DNA from: Nymphaea colorata
Taxonomy: Eukaryota; Streptophyta; Magnoliopsida; Nymphaeales; Nymphaeaceae
Reading direction: 5' to 3'
Assembly: GCF_008831285.2 (NCBI RefSeq)
Contig: NC_045140.1
Location: forward strand, 25,562,131-25,626,130
Length of the DNA: 64,000 nt
Shown: positions 48,174 through 59,269 of the stretch, piece after piece
Numbering within the stretch: the first letter of the stretch is position 1
Layout of the letters: each line of letters starts with the position of its first letter
The notes under the pieces: generated by a model
The model's database searches: none
What the model saw: the letters and a program-made list of their open reading frames with translations, nothing else
Told to the model about the DNA's origin: nothing
Translations under genes and position numbers: made by a program

Positions 48174-48840
48174 GGAAGGCACCCATCATCTTCTCCTGAG
48201 GAAGAAGGAGGTGAACCAGGATTTTGGTCTGCCATTAGATCCAGTTTTGGAGCTAAAATCCTATCCTTCCTAAATGCTTTCTTTTCTTTTTATTTAGGGA
48301 GGCTCTTGAATCAATCAAGGATATAGAGAATCTGTACATTGATCGAGGAGAGTATGCAGCTGAGGTCGGAAAAGTAGTCTACGTTGGTTGGGATACCCCG
48401 AATGTGAGCACTGGGGACTTTGTCTTTGCTTATTCTTTGTAACTTGTACAATTTTTTTTTACTGTTCTTTTTTTCCCTTCCATTAATCTACGAGTGGGGG
48501 TCTGCGTAACCCCAGTTTTTTACCATAAATATTCGTGGGTGAAGTTAGAATTTTTTTTTTTTATGAAGCATTAAATTTATGATTAACATTTTTTTTAATT
48601 GATTATAATGCTTGAATCTTTCAAGGCTGCCTTCTATATAACTGAACTCAAATTTAAACACTGGGTTCTTTAGAGCCCTACCAAGACGCCAATAAAAATG
48701 AAAGAACATAGAGGAGCCTCGGACAAAGTTGAAAAAGTGATTTTTCTTTTCTTTTGAAATTATCCTTAAACAAGGCAAAAATCTTTAAAAAAAAAAAAAA
48801 AAATGCCCCTCCCGTTTGGAGTTCATTGAGCCCTCCTAGT

Positions 48841-49266
48841 AGGGATATCAATGAATGGAATATGCATATTTATTTGATTCATCGGATGTTTGCAAATTCG
48901 TGCAGGAATTTGGATTGGAATATGAATGAACAAAGGGATCTATACCGCAAAGAAAATCCGATTATTAAATTTATGATGTGAATCTGCTCCAAATCCGACT
49001 TTTATTTTCATGCCCGAATCCAATTTTTAAGCAGACACTAGAATTCAAACTCCATTCCATTATGGTATGTCAAAAACTAAATTTCAAAATATCTAGATAT
49101 TGGATACATAGGATATTTATTTGAAGTTGAATCTAGATATGATCGGGTGTTTATTTAAAAAATAAGTTTAAACCCAAATCCGAACCAAACTGATTTCTTA
49201 ATGAAATGTTATTTTTTCTAATATATATGAATTTTTTTGTTCTGAATTCAATTCATTGACATCCTT
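48841..49266. mobile_element. Fold-back MITE-like element, copy 3 (complete)
   Basis: It starts AGGGATATCAATGAATGGAA and ends gaattcaattcattgacatcctt, which is the inverse (AAGGATGTCAATGAATTGAA). The interior alternates gaatttggattgg and ccaaatccgac-like words able to pair. It is about 426 bp and non-coding. Confidence 0.6.
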
Positions 49267-50372
49267 AACGAAGCGCACAGAGGAGAAGAAACAAATTAAA
49301 AAGTACCATTAAGAACCCAAAAAAAAAAAAAAAAGTGTGGCTTAAATGTATGACAAGTGATCAGGTTGCCATCTGATTCGGGCGAGATTGTTGGATCATA
49401 CCCGATCCATACTCTAACTAACATGGCGGAAGATAAAAGCGTTACATTTAAAGGGCGAACAGATCCAAGAACCAGAGATCCAACTCAATATGAAAGCGGC
49501 TCACGAAAGTTGATGGAAAAATCTAATATTGCAGCAACACAATTAAGTAAAATTTTAGAAATACAGCTAAAATATAGAAACACTAAAAATTAAGTCTTCT
49601 AGATGATATAACAAAAATATATATATATATATATATACAACAAAGTTTGTGCATCATGCTCAAAAAATAATCTTCTATTTATTGAAAGTAGACACAAATT
49701 ATTATTATTATTATTCATTTGTTTCATAGTTTTGACGGATTCACGAGCAATTCAGCGGAATTCCCGTTCACCAATTTTTTTTATTTTTTTTTTTCATTTC
49801 TCGCGTTGTCGCGTGTTGCAGTGTTTCACCTTCTAAATTTAGAGAAGCCGTTAAAGTCTCTTCTTTTCGCCGCCTATTTCTGATGGCCGTTAGGCTCCAC
49901 AGTACAGCTCGTTCCGGCCACCTGGATCCGATCCACTGCGATCTTGGAACCGACCCGGGATCTAATCCAGACGGGTCCACTAAAAGAAAATAAGATCCGA
50001 TTATCAATCAGATCTGGATCCGGCATATAATCAGATTTTTCTTTTTACCGGCACAAAACACAGGGCCATAAGACACTCGGAACCGGGTTTGGTTTCGGCA
50101 AATCATACCCGCACCTGGACAGATCTGATTTGTGAGGCCCCGAGAAGCCTAGGTTCGATCGGGGACCGGATCCATTTGACAGCCGGAGCTACCAGAACCG
50201 GCCAGTTTTAGGCAAAGAAATTTCCGGTACCTGAAAAGGGAGGCCCATTCACTAGAAATTGGGTGGCTTCGTCCCCCAGATCCCCTGTTGGGTACAACCG
50301 CATCGAGTGCAGACCTGTCACCTGAATGCCATCCCTCTGTCGATACAGAGGAGCACAGGCAGGCTTGGCTGC

Positions 50373-50380
50373 TATATAAG
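50373..50380 (+). promoter_or_regulatory. TATA box candidate of the third CHX gene
   Basis: TATATAAG lies 181-188 bp before the ATG at 50561, almost the same distance as the TATA candidate in copy 1 (182-189 bp). This supports a conserved core promoter. Confidence 0.6.
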
Positions 50381-50560
50381 AGCTTAGCTCATACCGGTAC
50401 CCAACCACGGAACCTCCACATTCTTCTCATTGTCAGCAGCAGAGGAGGCCGCGAGAAACTTAGCTCATCCATACAGAGAGGAAGAACGAAGAAGGCGTTG
50501 AAATCAAGAAACGCCAAGAATCAGGCCGGCTTTCATCTTGCCGGTCGGTTTTCGGTGAAG

Positions 50561-50950
50561 ATGAACAACTCCAGTTTTCTGATTTGTGATGACCTGGGAA
50601 AGGTGACTAGCAATGGGCTGTTCGCGGGAGAGCGTCCGTTCCACTTCTATCTGCCACGCCTCACCTTCCAATTGACGGTTCTTTCGCTGGTGACGCTCGC
50701 AGCACAGGTGGCGATGAAGCCAATGGGGCAGACCAGATACGTTGCCAACCTAATTGTAAGCGCTCGGTTCCCCGATCTCTTTATTTAATTGTTAGGACAA
50801 AGGCTTTTGGATCATCGGCAATCTTCGCCGCTTAAGGAATCCGATCACATCATCTTTAGATTCGAAGAGATGTGCCATATAATGCCTTGTGTAGAGTTCT
50901 TTCTAATGCAGGACAGACCTTGATTTATAAGAAAAGTTAAATATGTTGAG

Positions 50951-50986
<36 letters not shown>

Positions 50987-53537
50987 ATTTCCTTATGGCC
51001 TGACTGCAACTTTCGGCGACGGAACAGGCCGGCGTGTTGATCGGTCCAACTTGCCTTACGCACATAATACCGGGGGTGACGAAATTCCTGTTCCCACAGA
51101 ACGGGCCGCCGCTCCTGGAATTGGTGCTCCATTTTGGTCTATGCTTCTGGTACTTCCTGATGGGGGCTCAGCTTCATCCGGGCCCCATGCTGAAGAATGT
51201 GTCTGCGAAGGCTGCACTGATAGGCATGACTTCCATGCTCTCCCCTCTCCTTCTCTCCTACCCCGTCGTCATCATCGTCAACAAGCTCGTCCCCGAGCAC
51301 ATGCAGAGCGGAGTCGCCCCTTGGTTCATGGGCTTCTATTTCCTCCCCACCACCGTCACAGTCTTGGCCGGCAATGTCATCGACCACGAGCTCCTCGGCA
51401 CCGATGTGGGCAACCTGGCCACAACCGCCGCCATCTTCACCTCGATCGCCGTCGTTCTGCCATTGAATGTGTTGCTCTTGGTGATTACTCCTAAAAGGGA
51501 GGATGAGATGTTCTATCAGTTCCCGCTGGGGAAGTTCCTGTCTGGTAAGGCTTATCTTTCTACCTGCCTTATAAATTAGGCAGCTAATGAAAGTGTGTCT
51601 CTCATTTAAAAATAATGATCTCCCCCCCCACCCCCACTGCAGGTATAGGTTTCGCCGCCTTTTCATTTTTCGTGGCCCGTCCGGTGATCAGTTGGATAGC
51701 CCGGCGAATCCCAAGCGAGGAGGATGTGAAGGAGAACCATGTCTGCGGAGTGCTTCTTTGGGCCGTAGGGTCGGCCGCAGCTACCGAGGTTCTCGGCTGC
51801 CGGATCACATACGGCGCCTTCTTGGCCGGTTTTGTCCTACCGCATAGTGCACTCACGACGGTGGTGACGAAGAGGCTGGAGGACTTCAACACCACGCTGC
51901 TGATGCCTCCATTCTTCGCCGTCGTCGGGCTCAACACCAACTTGCTGTCCGTCATGAACGGCGGAAAAGGGATAACGCTGGCTTTCATAATCTTGCTCAT
52001 TTACGTGGGCAAGGTTGGACTGGTTGCACTCGCCGCATCCAGTAGCAACATCAGCACAAATGAAGGCTTGATGATGGGCGTGCTCATGTCCTCCAGGGGC
52101 ATCCTCGACATCCTTATGCTGTTTTGGGCCTCAACAAGAGGGGTATGTTATATATATATATATATGCTTAATTAATTAAATCATTTTACTACTGCTTATG
52201 TGAAACCCAGAAACCTTACTTCCCTGCCAATTAAATTTCAGATTGCCCGGACGGGAGATGAAGAGTTTGCGACTTTGGTCCTTGGGATCATTGTGCTGAA
52301 CATGATGATCGGCCCCGCCATTTCCTATCTCTATGAGCGCCCTATGGTGCTGCTGCACAAGGGTTGTCGAGCCGTGCAGGAGCTCAGACCCGACATGGAG
52401 CTGCGCATCCTCGCCTGCCTCTACGATCACCACACCATCCCCAGCCTGCTGAGCCTGGTCAAGGCCACCAACGCCACCAAGTTCTCCCCCATCTACCTCT
52501 CCGCGCTCCACCTCGTCCACGCCACGTCCCGCGAGTCGACCGTGCAGCAGCAGAGCCTGGAGAGCGGCGGGTTCGTCCGGGGCGGCGACACCGGCTCCTT
52601 GAACGCGGCCTTCATGATGCACAAGTGGCCGGCGTGGGTCAACTTCAACCTCCAGACCAAGCTCTCCTCTTACTCTACGATGCCAGAGCACATCTGCAAG
52701 GCCGCCGAATCCGGCCGCGCCACCCTCGTCATCATCCCCTTCCACATAAGGAGACTGCTGGGCAGCCACACCGGCGTCTCCAACGAAATAGTTAGGAACA
52801 TCAACCTGAATGTGCTGGAGAAGGCCCCCTGCTCCGTCGCCGTGCTTGTGGACATGGGCATCGCCGGCGCCCGCACCAACGTCTTCTTCAACGTGGCCGT
52901 CCTCTTCTTCGGCGGCCCCCATGACCGGGAGGCCATGTCCTACGCTTTGAGAATGGCGGACGTTGAGGGCCTGAGGCTCACCCTCGTGAGGTTCACGCCT
53001 GCGTCTGGTGCATCCACCAAACCTCTGCCCGTTTCCGGCGAGATGACGGAAGATGACATTTTCATAGCCAGATTTAGAACCATGTTCGAAGCAAGGAGAT
53101 CGGTTACCTACATGGAGAAGGAGGTTGGCTGCGGCGCCGACACCGTGACCGTAATCCAGGGGATGGATAAGACCCACGACCTCTTCATTGTGGGTCGGCA
53201 CCACAGAGGGGCGGCCGCGCAAATGTTGGCGGGGTTGGACACGTGGAGCGAGTACCCGGAGCTGGGGACGGCGGGGGACCTGTTGGTGTCGCCAGACGTT
53301 TCGGCGCCGGCAGTGCTGGTGGTGCAGCAATACTCTTGGGGAGAAGATGCTGAGGAGGAGACTAGGGAGAGCAGGCATGGCATCGGACATGGCGGCCAAA
53401 CTTATCGTGGCTATGTGCTGCATGATCAGGTAAGGGCTTCGGCGCCTGCGCCTGGGAGAGGAAGCAACGTCGTCTCTCAACATGCAGTCCAGTTTGATGA
53501 ATATGGATGGAACTGGAACTTGCGCGCTGGATTCTAA
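50561..53537 (+). CDS. CHX-family cation/H+ exchanger (CPA2), third tandem copy
   Basis: Four exons: 50561-50755, 51028-51544, 51643-52142 and 52242-53537, giving 835 aa. Exon 3 is again exactly 500 bp. Exon 2 is 517 bp, three codons longer near its end (TPKREDEMFYQF loop). The soluble domain shows LFFGGPHDREAMSYA, TWSEYPELGTAGDLLVSP and VVQQYSW, and ends QFDEYGWNWNLRAGF. The Asn-Asp pair is replaced by Thr203-Ser204 (TAAIFTS), different residues from the other two copies, and the VGxExD site reads GAQLH (111-115). SSRGILDI is kept. The open frame upstream of 50561 has no ATG, so this start is well supported. Codon use is strongly GC-rich in exons 2-4. Apart from the replaced motifs it looks fully functional. 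Confidence 0.92.
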
Positions 53538-53789
53538 AGGCACCACAGTTTTCTTTCTCACTAAGAAGAAAACGTCAGAAGTTAAAAGATTATCACCGAA
53601 CCGAACAAGTTTTCTTCTTCTTTTTTTTCCCTCTCTCTCTTCCTCGGAAACGGAAGAGACGAGGCCATCGGAGCCGGCCGGTTTTGTATGCCACTGAAAG
53701 CGCCAGATCAATGAAAAGCCACTCACTCGCTCCCTCTCCCTATGATCTCTCTCTACGGCTGTGTTGGCCAGAAGATTTCTCCATTTAAA

Positions 53790-53888
<99 letters not shown>

Positions 53889-55757
53889 AGTATCCTATTT
53901 AGCCAAAACGAGTAAAAATATGGCCACCATTTTTTATTGTCATAGGTTTTATATAATTTCGTTGTTACAATTTGCTAGACAATCAACATTTTTCCTGCTT
54001 AAAAACATTAAGAAAGAATGTTATTTTCTCAATCATTTAAAGAATTAAACGTGTTATTTTCCTCACATCTCGACGACTTCTCCTCATTCGTCCCTCCAAA
54101 AGCTAGCAGCTTCAACCTTTTGAACGTCTCTCAGGAAAATGTTCGACTTCTAATTTCTTATTTCTCGACAATTGATAATATTTTTACCCCTCTTTTTTTT
54201 TCACTTTGATGTTTTTAAATGACAGACTCTTCTATACTGTAAAGCCTAAAGTCCCCATTAACCATTGTACTATCATTAATATTATAATCGTATTTTTTTT
54301 ACAATATATTTTTAAATTTTAGTCCCTTCAGCAGTTTTTTTTAGTAAAAATGATTTGAGTAAAATCCATTCTAATTTTCGTTATCTCCTCTCTTCCATTG
54401 GATTCATCACTTTGAAGGTAAGAAAGGTGTAGGTGTAAAGACAAAAATGAAAAAGCTTATAAAATGGAGGGAAAGAGAATATATATCGTCAATATACCAA
54501 CATCAAGAAACAGATGCCAAGTTGCCTGAAAATCCAAAACTCTAACATTACAAACAATTCCTCCATCTTTTTACTTGGTACGCGTTTGCACCTCAGGTAG
54601 ATTTCTTTTCTTTCTTTTTTTGGTAATAGGGACACAAATGGGTCGGATTCTGCTTCGATATTGAATATGGGACCCGACTCAATTGGACCCTGATTTGAAT
54701 TCATAATAAACGAGTAAAGGGGAAAAAAAAAATTTACCATTCTGGGGCCAACAAGAGCCCCCCTCCGTTTGATTAGAACTAGAAGGCTGGCTGGATGTAA
54801 AGAGGTTAATAAGTTGAGAAACTTGAAGGAGCAGGGTTGTCGATGCAGAAACTTTCTATCTCGAGATAAGCAGTTCTTGATTAGCATGTCAAATCAAACG
54901 TTGGTTGCCTGATAAATGTGGAAAGGCGGCCTGTTGAGCAGAGTTAAGAGGAGATTGTAGAGACAAAGATCCACATTGTGGATTTTGGACCATGAACTAG
55001 TGCATAAGAAAAGAAATTCGAAGAAAGTTTTATCTGGAACCAAAACTGTCCACATCAAACACTTAAATGTTGCTTGTTCCTACTTCTCTCATTTTGTCCT
55101 CATATAAGACAAAAAAAAAAAAAAAAAAAAAAAACTGTGGTCCACTTAGTAGTGTCACGAACAATTGTCTCGTCAACCTATCTTAAAAATTATGACATAA
55201 TATTTTACAAATCTACATAATTATTCAGACAAGCAAACAGCTTGTCGATATCGTCAAACGTTCTTTAAAAGATTAAACTTTTAATGAAATTTTAAAGATT
55301 TTAGATATAAAAAAAATGTATTTCTTAAAATTTTGGATCTCCCTAAAATTTATTTTATAGAGCAGATGTGATGCAAAGAAGTTGGAGAACAATTAATGGC
55401 ATCAACAAGAGTCAGGTGCGGTGCGAGCCACCAATTTTTGATAAAAGTGACCTTTAGTTTCCAAAAAAAAAAACTTTATTCACTCATGCAGTAAAATAAC
55501 TTGAAACTTAAGCACGTTTTTGTCATTTAAACTTTTTTTCCCACGCCCTGGAAGTGACGAATAATTTACGTCTCCCAGCTCATTGGATTAAGCTTGTTCC
55601 AATCAATTGAGTGTTCCTTCTTCTCCTCTTACAACCAACCATCCACCACACACACTCTTTTCATATTGGTAGAGCGAAGTTGTGACCCTTTTGATTCATG
55701 TAAAAGCTTAGACACTTGGGAAATGAGACCAAATACCGCTAACGGACAACTAACTAC
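53538..55757. other. Spacer between CHX copy 3 and the HLS1-like gene
   Basis: Contains a pyrimidine-rich CHX 3' flank, the (AT)n block at 53793-53884, a poly-A run at 55109-55134 and AT-rich sequence. A 132-codon minus-strand frame at 54489-54887 has no recognised similarity. No gene supported. Confidence 0.5.
53793..53884. repeat. Long (AT)n microsatellite
   Basis: About 92 bp of uninterrupted AT dinucleotides (about 46 units) are flanked symmetrically by CTG on the left and CAG on the right. The whole tract is a perfect palindrome and may extrude a cruciform. Confidence 0.95.
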
Positions 55758-58700
55758 CTACCCTTTCCCCAAAACTTGCCTCGGAAGGAAAGGGGAAGGA
55801 AGAGTGAGAGCGTCACACCTCCCTGGGGTCCACGAAGATGGAGCTGCCCGGCGGCGACTTCGTCCAGTCGCCCACCTCGCCGTCCGAGTAGCCTTCCCCG
55901 CCCCCAGCCGCTTCACGCACCACACGTCCTCGAACGACAGCCTCGCCCAGTGGGGCACCCCCGCCCTTAGCGGCTCGCAGCATGCCACTTCCGCCACCAC
56001 CACCGCCGCCCCCCTCTCCCTTCCCAGGTTGTGCGCCCACCCGCACAGCCCCCTTACCATCCTCACTGCCTCCTCCCCTTCCCCAGCCATCCCGTACAGG
56101 AACAGGCAGCCGAACGGCCGGAAAATCTCCGGGGCCGACGGTATCTGTAGCCACGGCAGAGCCCTGTCCAGGACCCTGGTAGCGCGCACCGCCGCCACCG
56201 TCGCCCGCGACACGCCCGCCAGCTTGAGGCGGAAGAGGCCGCCCGAATCCCAGACGGAGACCGCCGCCCAGGACGGCGGCGGGCAGGCACAGAAGCTCGC
56301 GAAGTCCACGGCATTGGAAGACGAGGGCACGGCGAGGAAGGTGCCGAGGGTGAGGGGGTTCGAGAGGACGCGGCCGATGTCGGTGGGGAAGAACTCGACC
56401 GTCGAGGAGCGGGAGAGGTAGAGGGTCTCTGCCTCGGATGGGGAGAGACGGAGGAAGCGGACGCCGCGTGGGAGGGGCTTCCGGTGGGCGTGGACGGGCT
56501 GGACCAGCACGGCGGGGGCGCGGAACTTGGAGTAGCCGAGGCGGCGGGTGAAGAGGCTGAGGGAGGCCTCGTTGGAGCCGGCGGTGGCCATGTACGCGTA
56601 CTCGGCGCCGTTGTCGCGGAGCCAGGACTCGAGCCTCGTCACAAGCTTCAGCCCAATTCCCCTTCGCCTGAAAACACAGATTTGTGGAAGTGAGATTTCT
56701 CTGACACCCGGAGAAATGGGCTTTTGTTGGAAGAGTGAGATCCTCTTATTAAAGAAATAATATGAGAAATTAGCTTTCTGTGATTATTCTATCGATGTGA
56801 GAAGAATACGTTGGAGAGTGATCTCTCCATGAAGAAACACTACATTGTTTTTCAGTCACGCTAAGATTGGTGGTAAGAAATGAGAAGAACTATGGAATCC
56901 AGTTGTTGCAGAAGGGAGCTCTTCACGGAGTGATAATCGATTGGTGGCTAAGAAAGATGAACGGTTTAACTTGGACGAGAAGGATTTTCTTGAGGAAATG
57001 TCGGGATGCTGCTTGGTTTCATCCTTCAGTTGTGCCTCCGGAGGGAGTTTTTTTGTCGGCAAGAAACAGAGTGGCTTTTCTTTCTTCTTCTCCATATTCT
57101 GTGTTTTTCATTCAAGGGATGTGGTTACGAGAGCAGAGGAATGTCGGGTTTTCTTGCTCGAATTTCGACATGATGGAGGTGGTACGACGACGGAAGCCTT
57201 CTCGTTCATGTTGATGAATGGTGATCTAAATTGGACGAATGATTTCTTCGAGAAGATGATAAAATTGATCTTGTTCTCTGCTTACAGATGCTGGGCATCA
57301 ACAAAAGAATGGAACAGAATGAAGAACGTTTTCATTCGGAAAAAAGGACCGTTAGCGTAGGAAATTAAGACCGATACTTAAAGAGAAACCCTGAGACGCG
57401 TTTGAAAGCATGGATTAGAAAGTCTTAGTCAGGCAGAATACGCTTTTTCCTGTCACTTCTAAGTTCTATCCTACCCACCACCAAGAGTAGGACAGAAATT
57501 TTGGAAAAAGAAAGGTTTTCAAAAATGGATTGGCGGTCATCCACTGTGTTTTGGGCCTCGACGACATCATTCGAGCGCACCAACAGTGAATTTTGGTGCT
57601 GTATGTGGGGAAGGGAAGCTGTTCTTTGTGTTGCCTCCGTTGCTTCAAGTGGAAAAATAAAAGAAAGAGCCCACCCATAGTGCTTCTGAACAGAAATGAT
57701 ATACACAGAGAGAGAGAGAGAGATGCAAACTTGCAGAATGTGATAATTGCTAAAGCCTAAAAAAGATCAAGAACCTCCCAAGGAAAGTCAGGAAGGACGG
57801 AACAAACAAGATAATGAAAATCAAGAAATGGCATCGTTTAAAACAGAGGAAAATAGCAAAAACTAATGCCATCATCAATGTAAGGTAGAGCAGAGAACGC
57901 ACTGTATATCGCATTACAGAATAGAGACACAACAGTGCAGAGGTTAAGTGGAGAATGGTAATCAATATTTTTCTATTTTAACTTCCCTTCCTGAATCTTG
58001 TTCTAGAAATTCAAATTAAAACCCACAATCTAAATCCAAAGAACAAAACAGAAGACAAAATCCTGCGGTTTAAAATTTAAAAGGGTAAAAACCATTAGAA
58101 TGGTAAATATCAGAAAAATCCAAAATGAACTGAAATTAACTTGGTTGTCCTTTACCATCATATGGAAAAAGCCACTTACGGTGCTTGGGAAATTTATCAA
58201 CCTTACATGGTACCCACGATTGGTGTTTAGAGAATGACGACAGATGCAGAGAGAGGAGGAGGACAGAGATCTTCCGAAAGAACCTATACTACCATTTTCT
58301 GAACTTTATAATTCTGGAGCTCGAGAGAGAGAGAGAGAGAGTACCACCAACAACATCCAGGGCCCCCTCCTTAAGGACAGCTATAAACAAAATAAAGTAT
58401 ATGTATATTTAAATAAGAACAAAAGGAAATAAGATGAAGATGAAAAAAATGGGGGGGAAAAAAACCAAGTAAACACACAGCCAAGCACTCGAAACAGGGC
58501 AAAATCAGAAAGGTGCTGCAATAAATAACAGCATCTGGATTTTCAAAGAAACAGGACAAGAAGCCAGCCGAAAGCCAGGACCAACGCATCAAAAAGCAAG
58601 ATGGAAGCATCGTCTTCTTCTATCAATATTTCATTTTACCCTGTTGAGAACGGAACTACAAAAAAGGTTCTCGACAAAGAAACAAAACGAGGAAAAAGAA

Positions 58701-59269
58701 ATAGTAAAAAGAAAGAAAACAGAAAGCGACAAACGGCATTAATTTCTTGACTCTTCGGTGTTTTTTTCTTTTTTACCTGTGCGAGGGTGAAACTCTTAGG
58801 CCGAGAACGTACGCAGCCTTGGTGAAGACAGGAACAGGCTTGCTGTTACTTTCTTCACACCCGCTCCTGGCATTTCTTGGGATTTTTTTACCACAGGTAA
58901 CCGTCTTTATGCATCCCCTCACCACTCCCACTATCTCTTCTCCTCGCACCTCTGCTACCTGCTCAAAAAAAAAAAAAAAGCGGTGATGTGAAGAGAGAGA
59001 GAGAGTTCTTAAAGACATGCCATCATGAACAGCAAAAGAAAACCAAGAAATTAGACACTGTAAACTCAACAAGAGAGATTAGCAGAAAAAGGAAATTTCA
59101 CCAGCATGATGAATGCAGGAGCGTGACGAATCCTGCAAATGGGATCTCCCATCAAGTCCGTTAGCAGAGAAGCCTTCCTACTTGGACCAACTTCACATCT
59201 TCTTTCCAGCAACTCCACTCGCTCACAATCTTTCGCTGCATCATACTCCCTGATCACTACCACTTCCAT
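55758..59269 (-). CDS. HLS1-like: HOOKLESS1-like GNAT N-acetyltransferase, C-terminus frameshifted
   Basis: Three exons: 59269-59102, 58958-58777 and 56667-55758 (introns 143 and 2,109 bp), giving 419 aa as it stands. HLS1 is a putative N-acetyltransferase that links ethylene, auxin and light in apical-hook formation. Visible are the HLS1 N-terminus (REYDAAKD, RRCEVGPS, GDPICRIRH), the GNAT core with VVRGCIKTV and YVLGLRVSPSHRRRGIG (acetyl-CoA loop at about 117-122), LRDNGAEYAY and NEASLSLFTRRLGY, then the plant-specific C-terminal half (FFPTDIGRVL, GIPHW-like GVPHW, FEDVWCVKRLG). After RLG the frame departs. The conserved family ending (GDWTKSPPG, IFVDPRE) is encoded in another frame, ending at 55813, implying a 1-bp loss in the G/C run at 55896-55905. 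The present frame instead adds about 45 Arg/Ser/Pro-rich residues. A real mutation and an assembly error in a homopolymer cannot be told apart here. Confidence 0.85.
56668..58776 (-). other. 2.1-kb intron 2 of the HLS1-like gene
   Basis: The acceptor is CAG before 56667 and the donor is GTAAAA at 58776. A plus-strand frame of 139 codons at 56941-57360 and a shorter overlapping one have no recognised homology. GA microsatellites lie at 57704-57722 and 58322-58341, with A-rich sequence around 58430-58740. Nothing identifies a transposon. Confidence 0.5.

Larger units (their letters stand above)
48174..50560. other. Spacer between CHX copies 2 and 3
   Basis: Contains the fold-back element at 48841-49266, an (AT)n run at 49617-49636 and, around 49900-50200, a stretch dense in gatccg/ccgatc-like words (gatctggatccgg, cggatccattt), probably a degraded repeat. 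From about 50374 it is the core promoter and 5' UTR of copy 3. No gene recognised. Confidence 0.5.

Noticed and set aside
52176-53726. A 516-codon open frame on the minus strand opposite the last exon of the third CHX gene
   Set aside because: It lies exactly opposite a GC-rich conserved coding exon, is rich in His/Val/Gly from codon bias, and has no family signature. It is a frame shadow.
55594-56421. A 275-codon plus-strand frame opposite HLS1-like exon 3
   Set aside because: It is an antisense shadow. The minus strand carries clear HLS1/GNAT homology and splice junctions.
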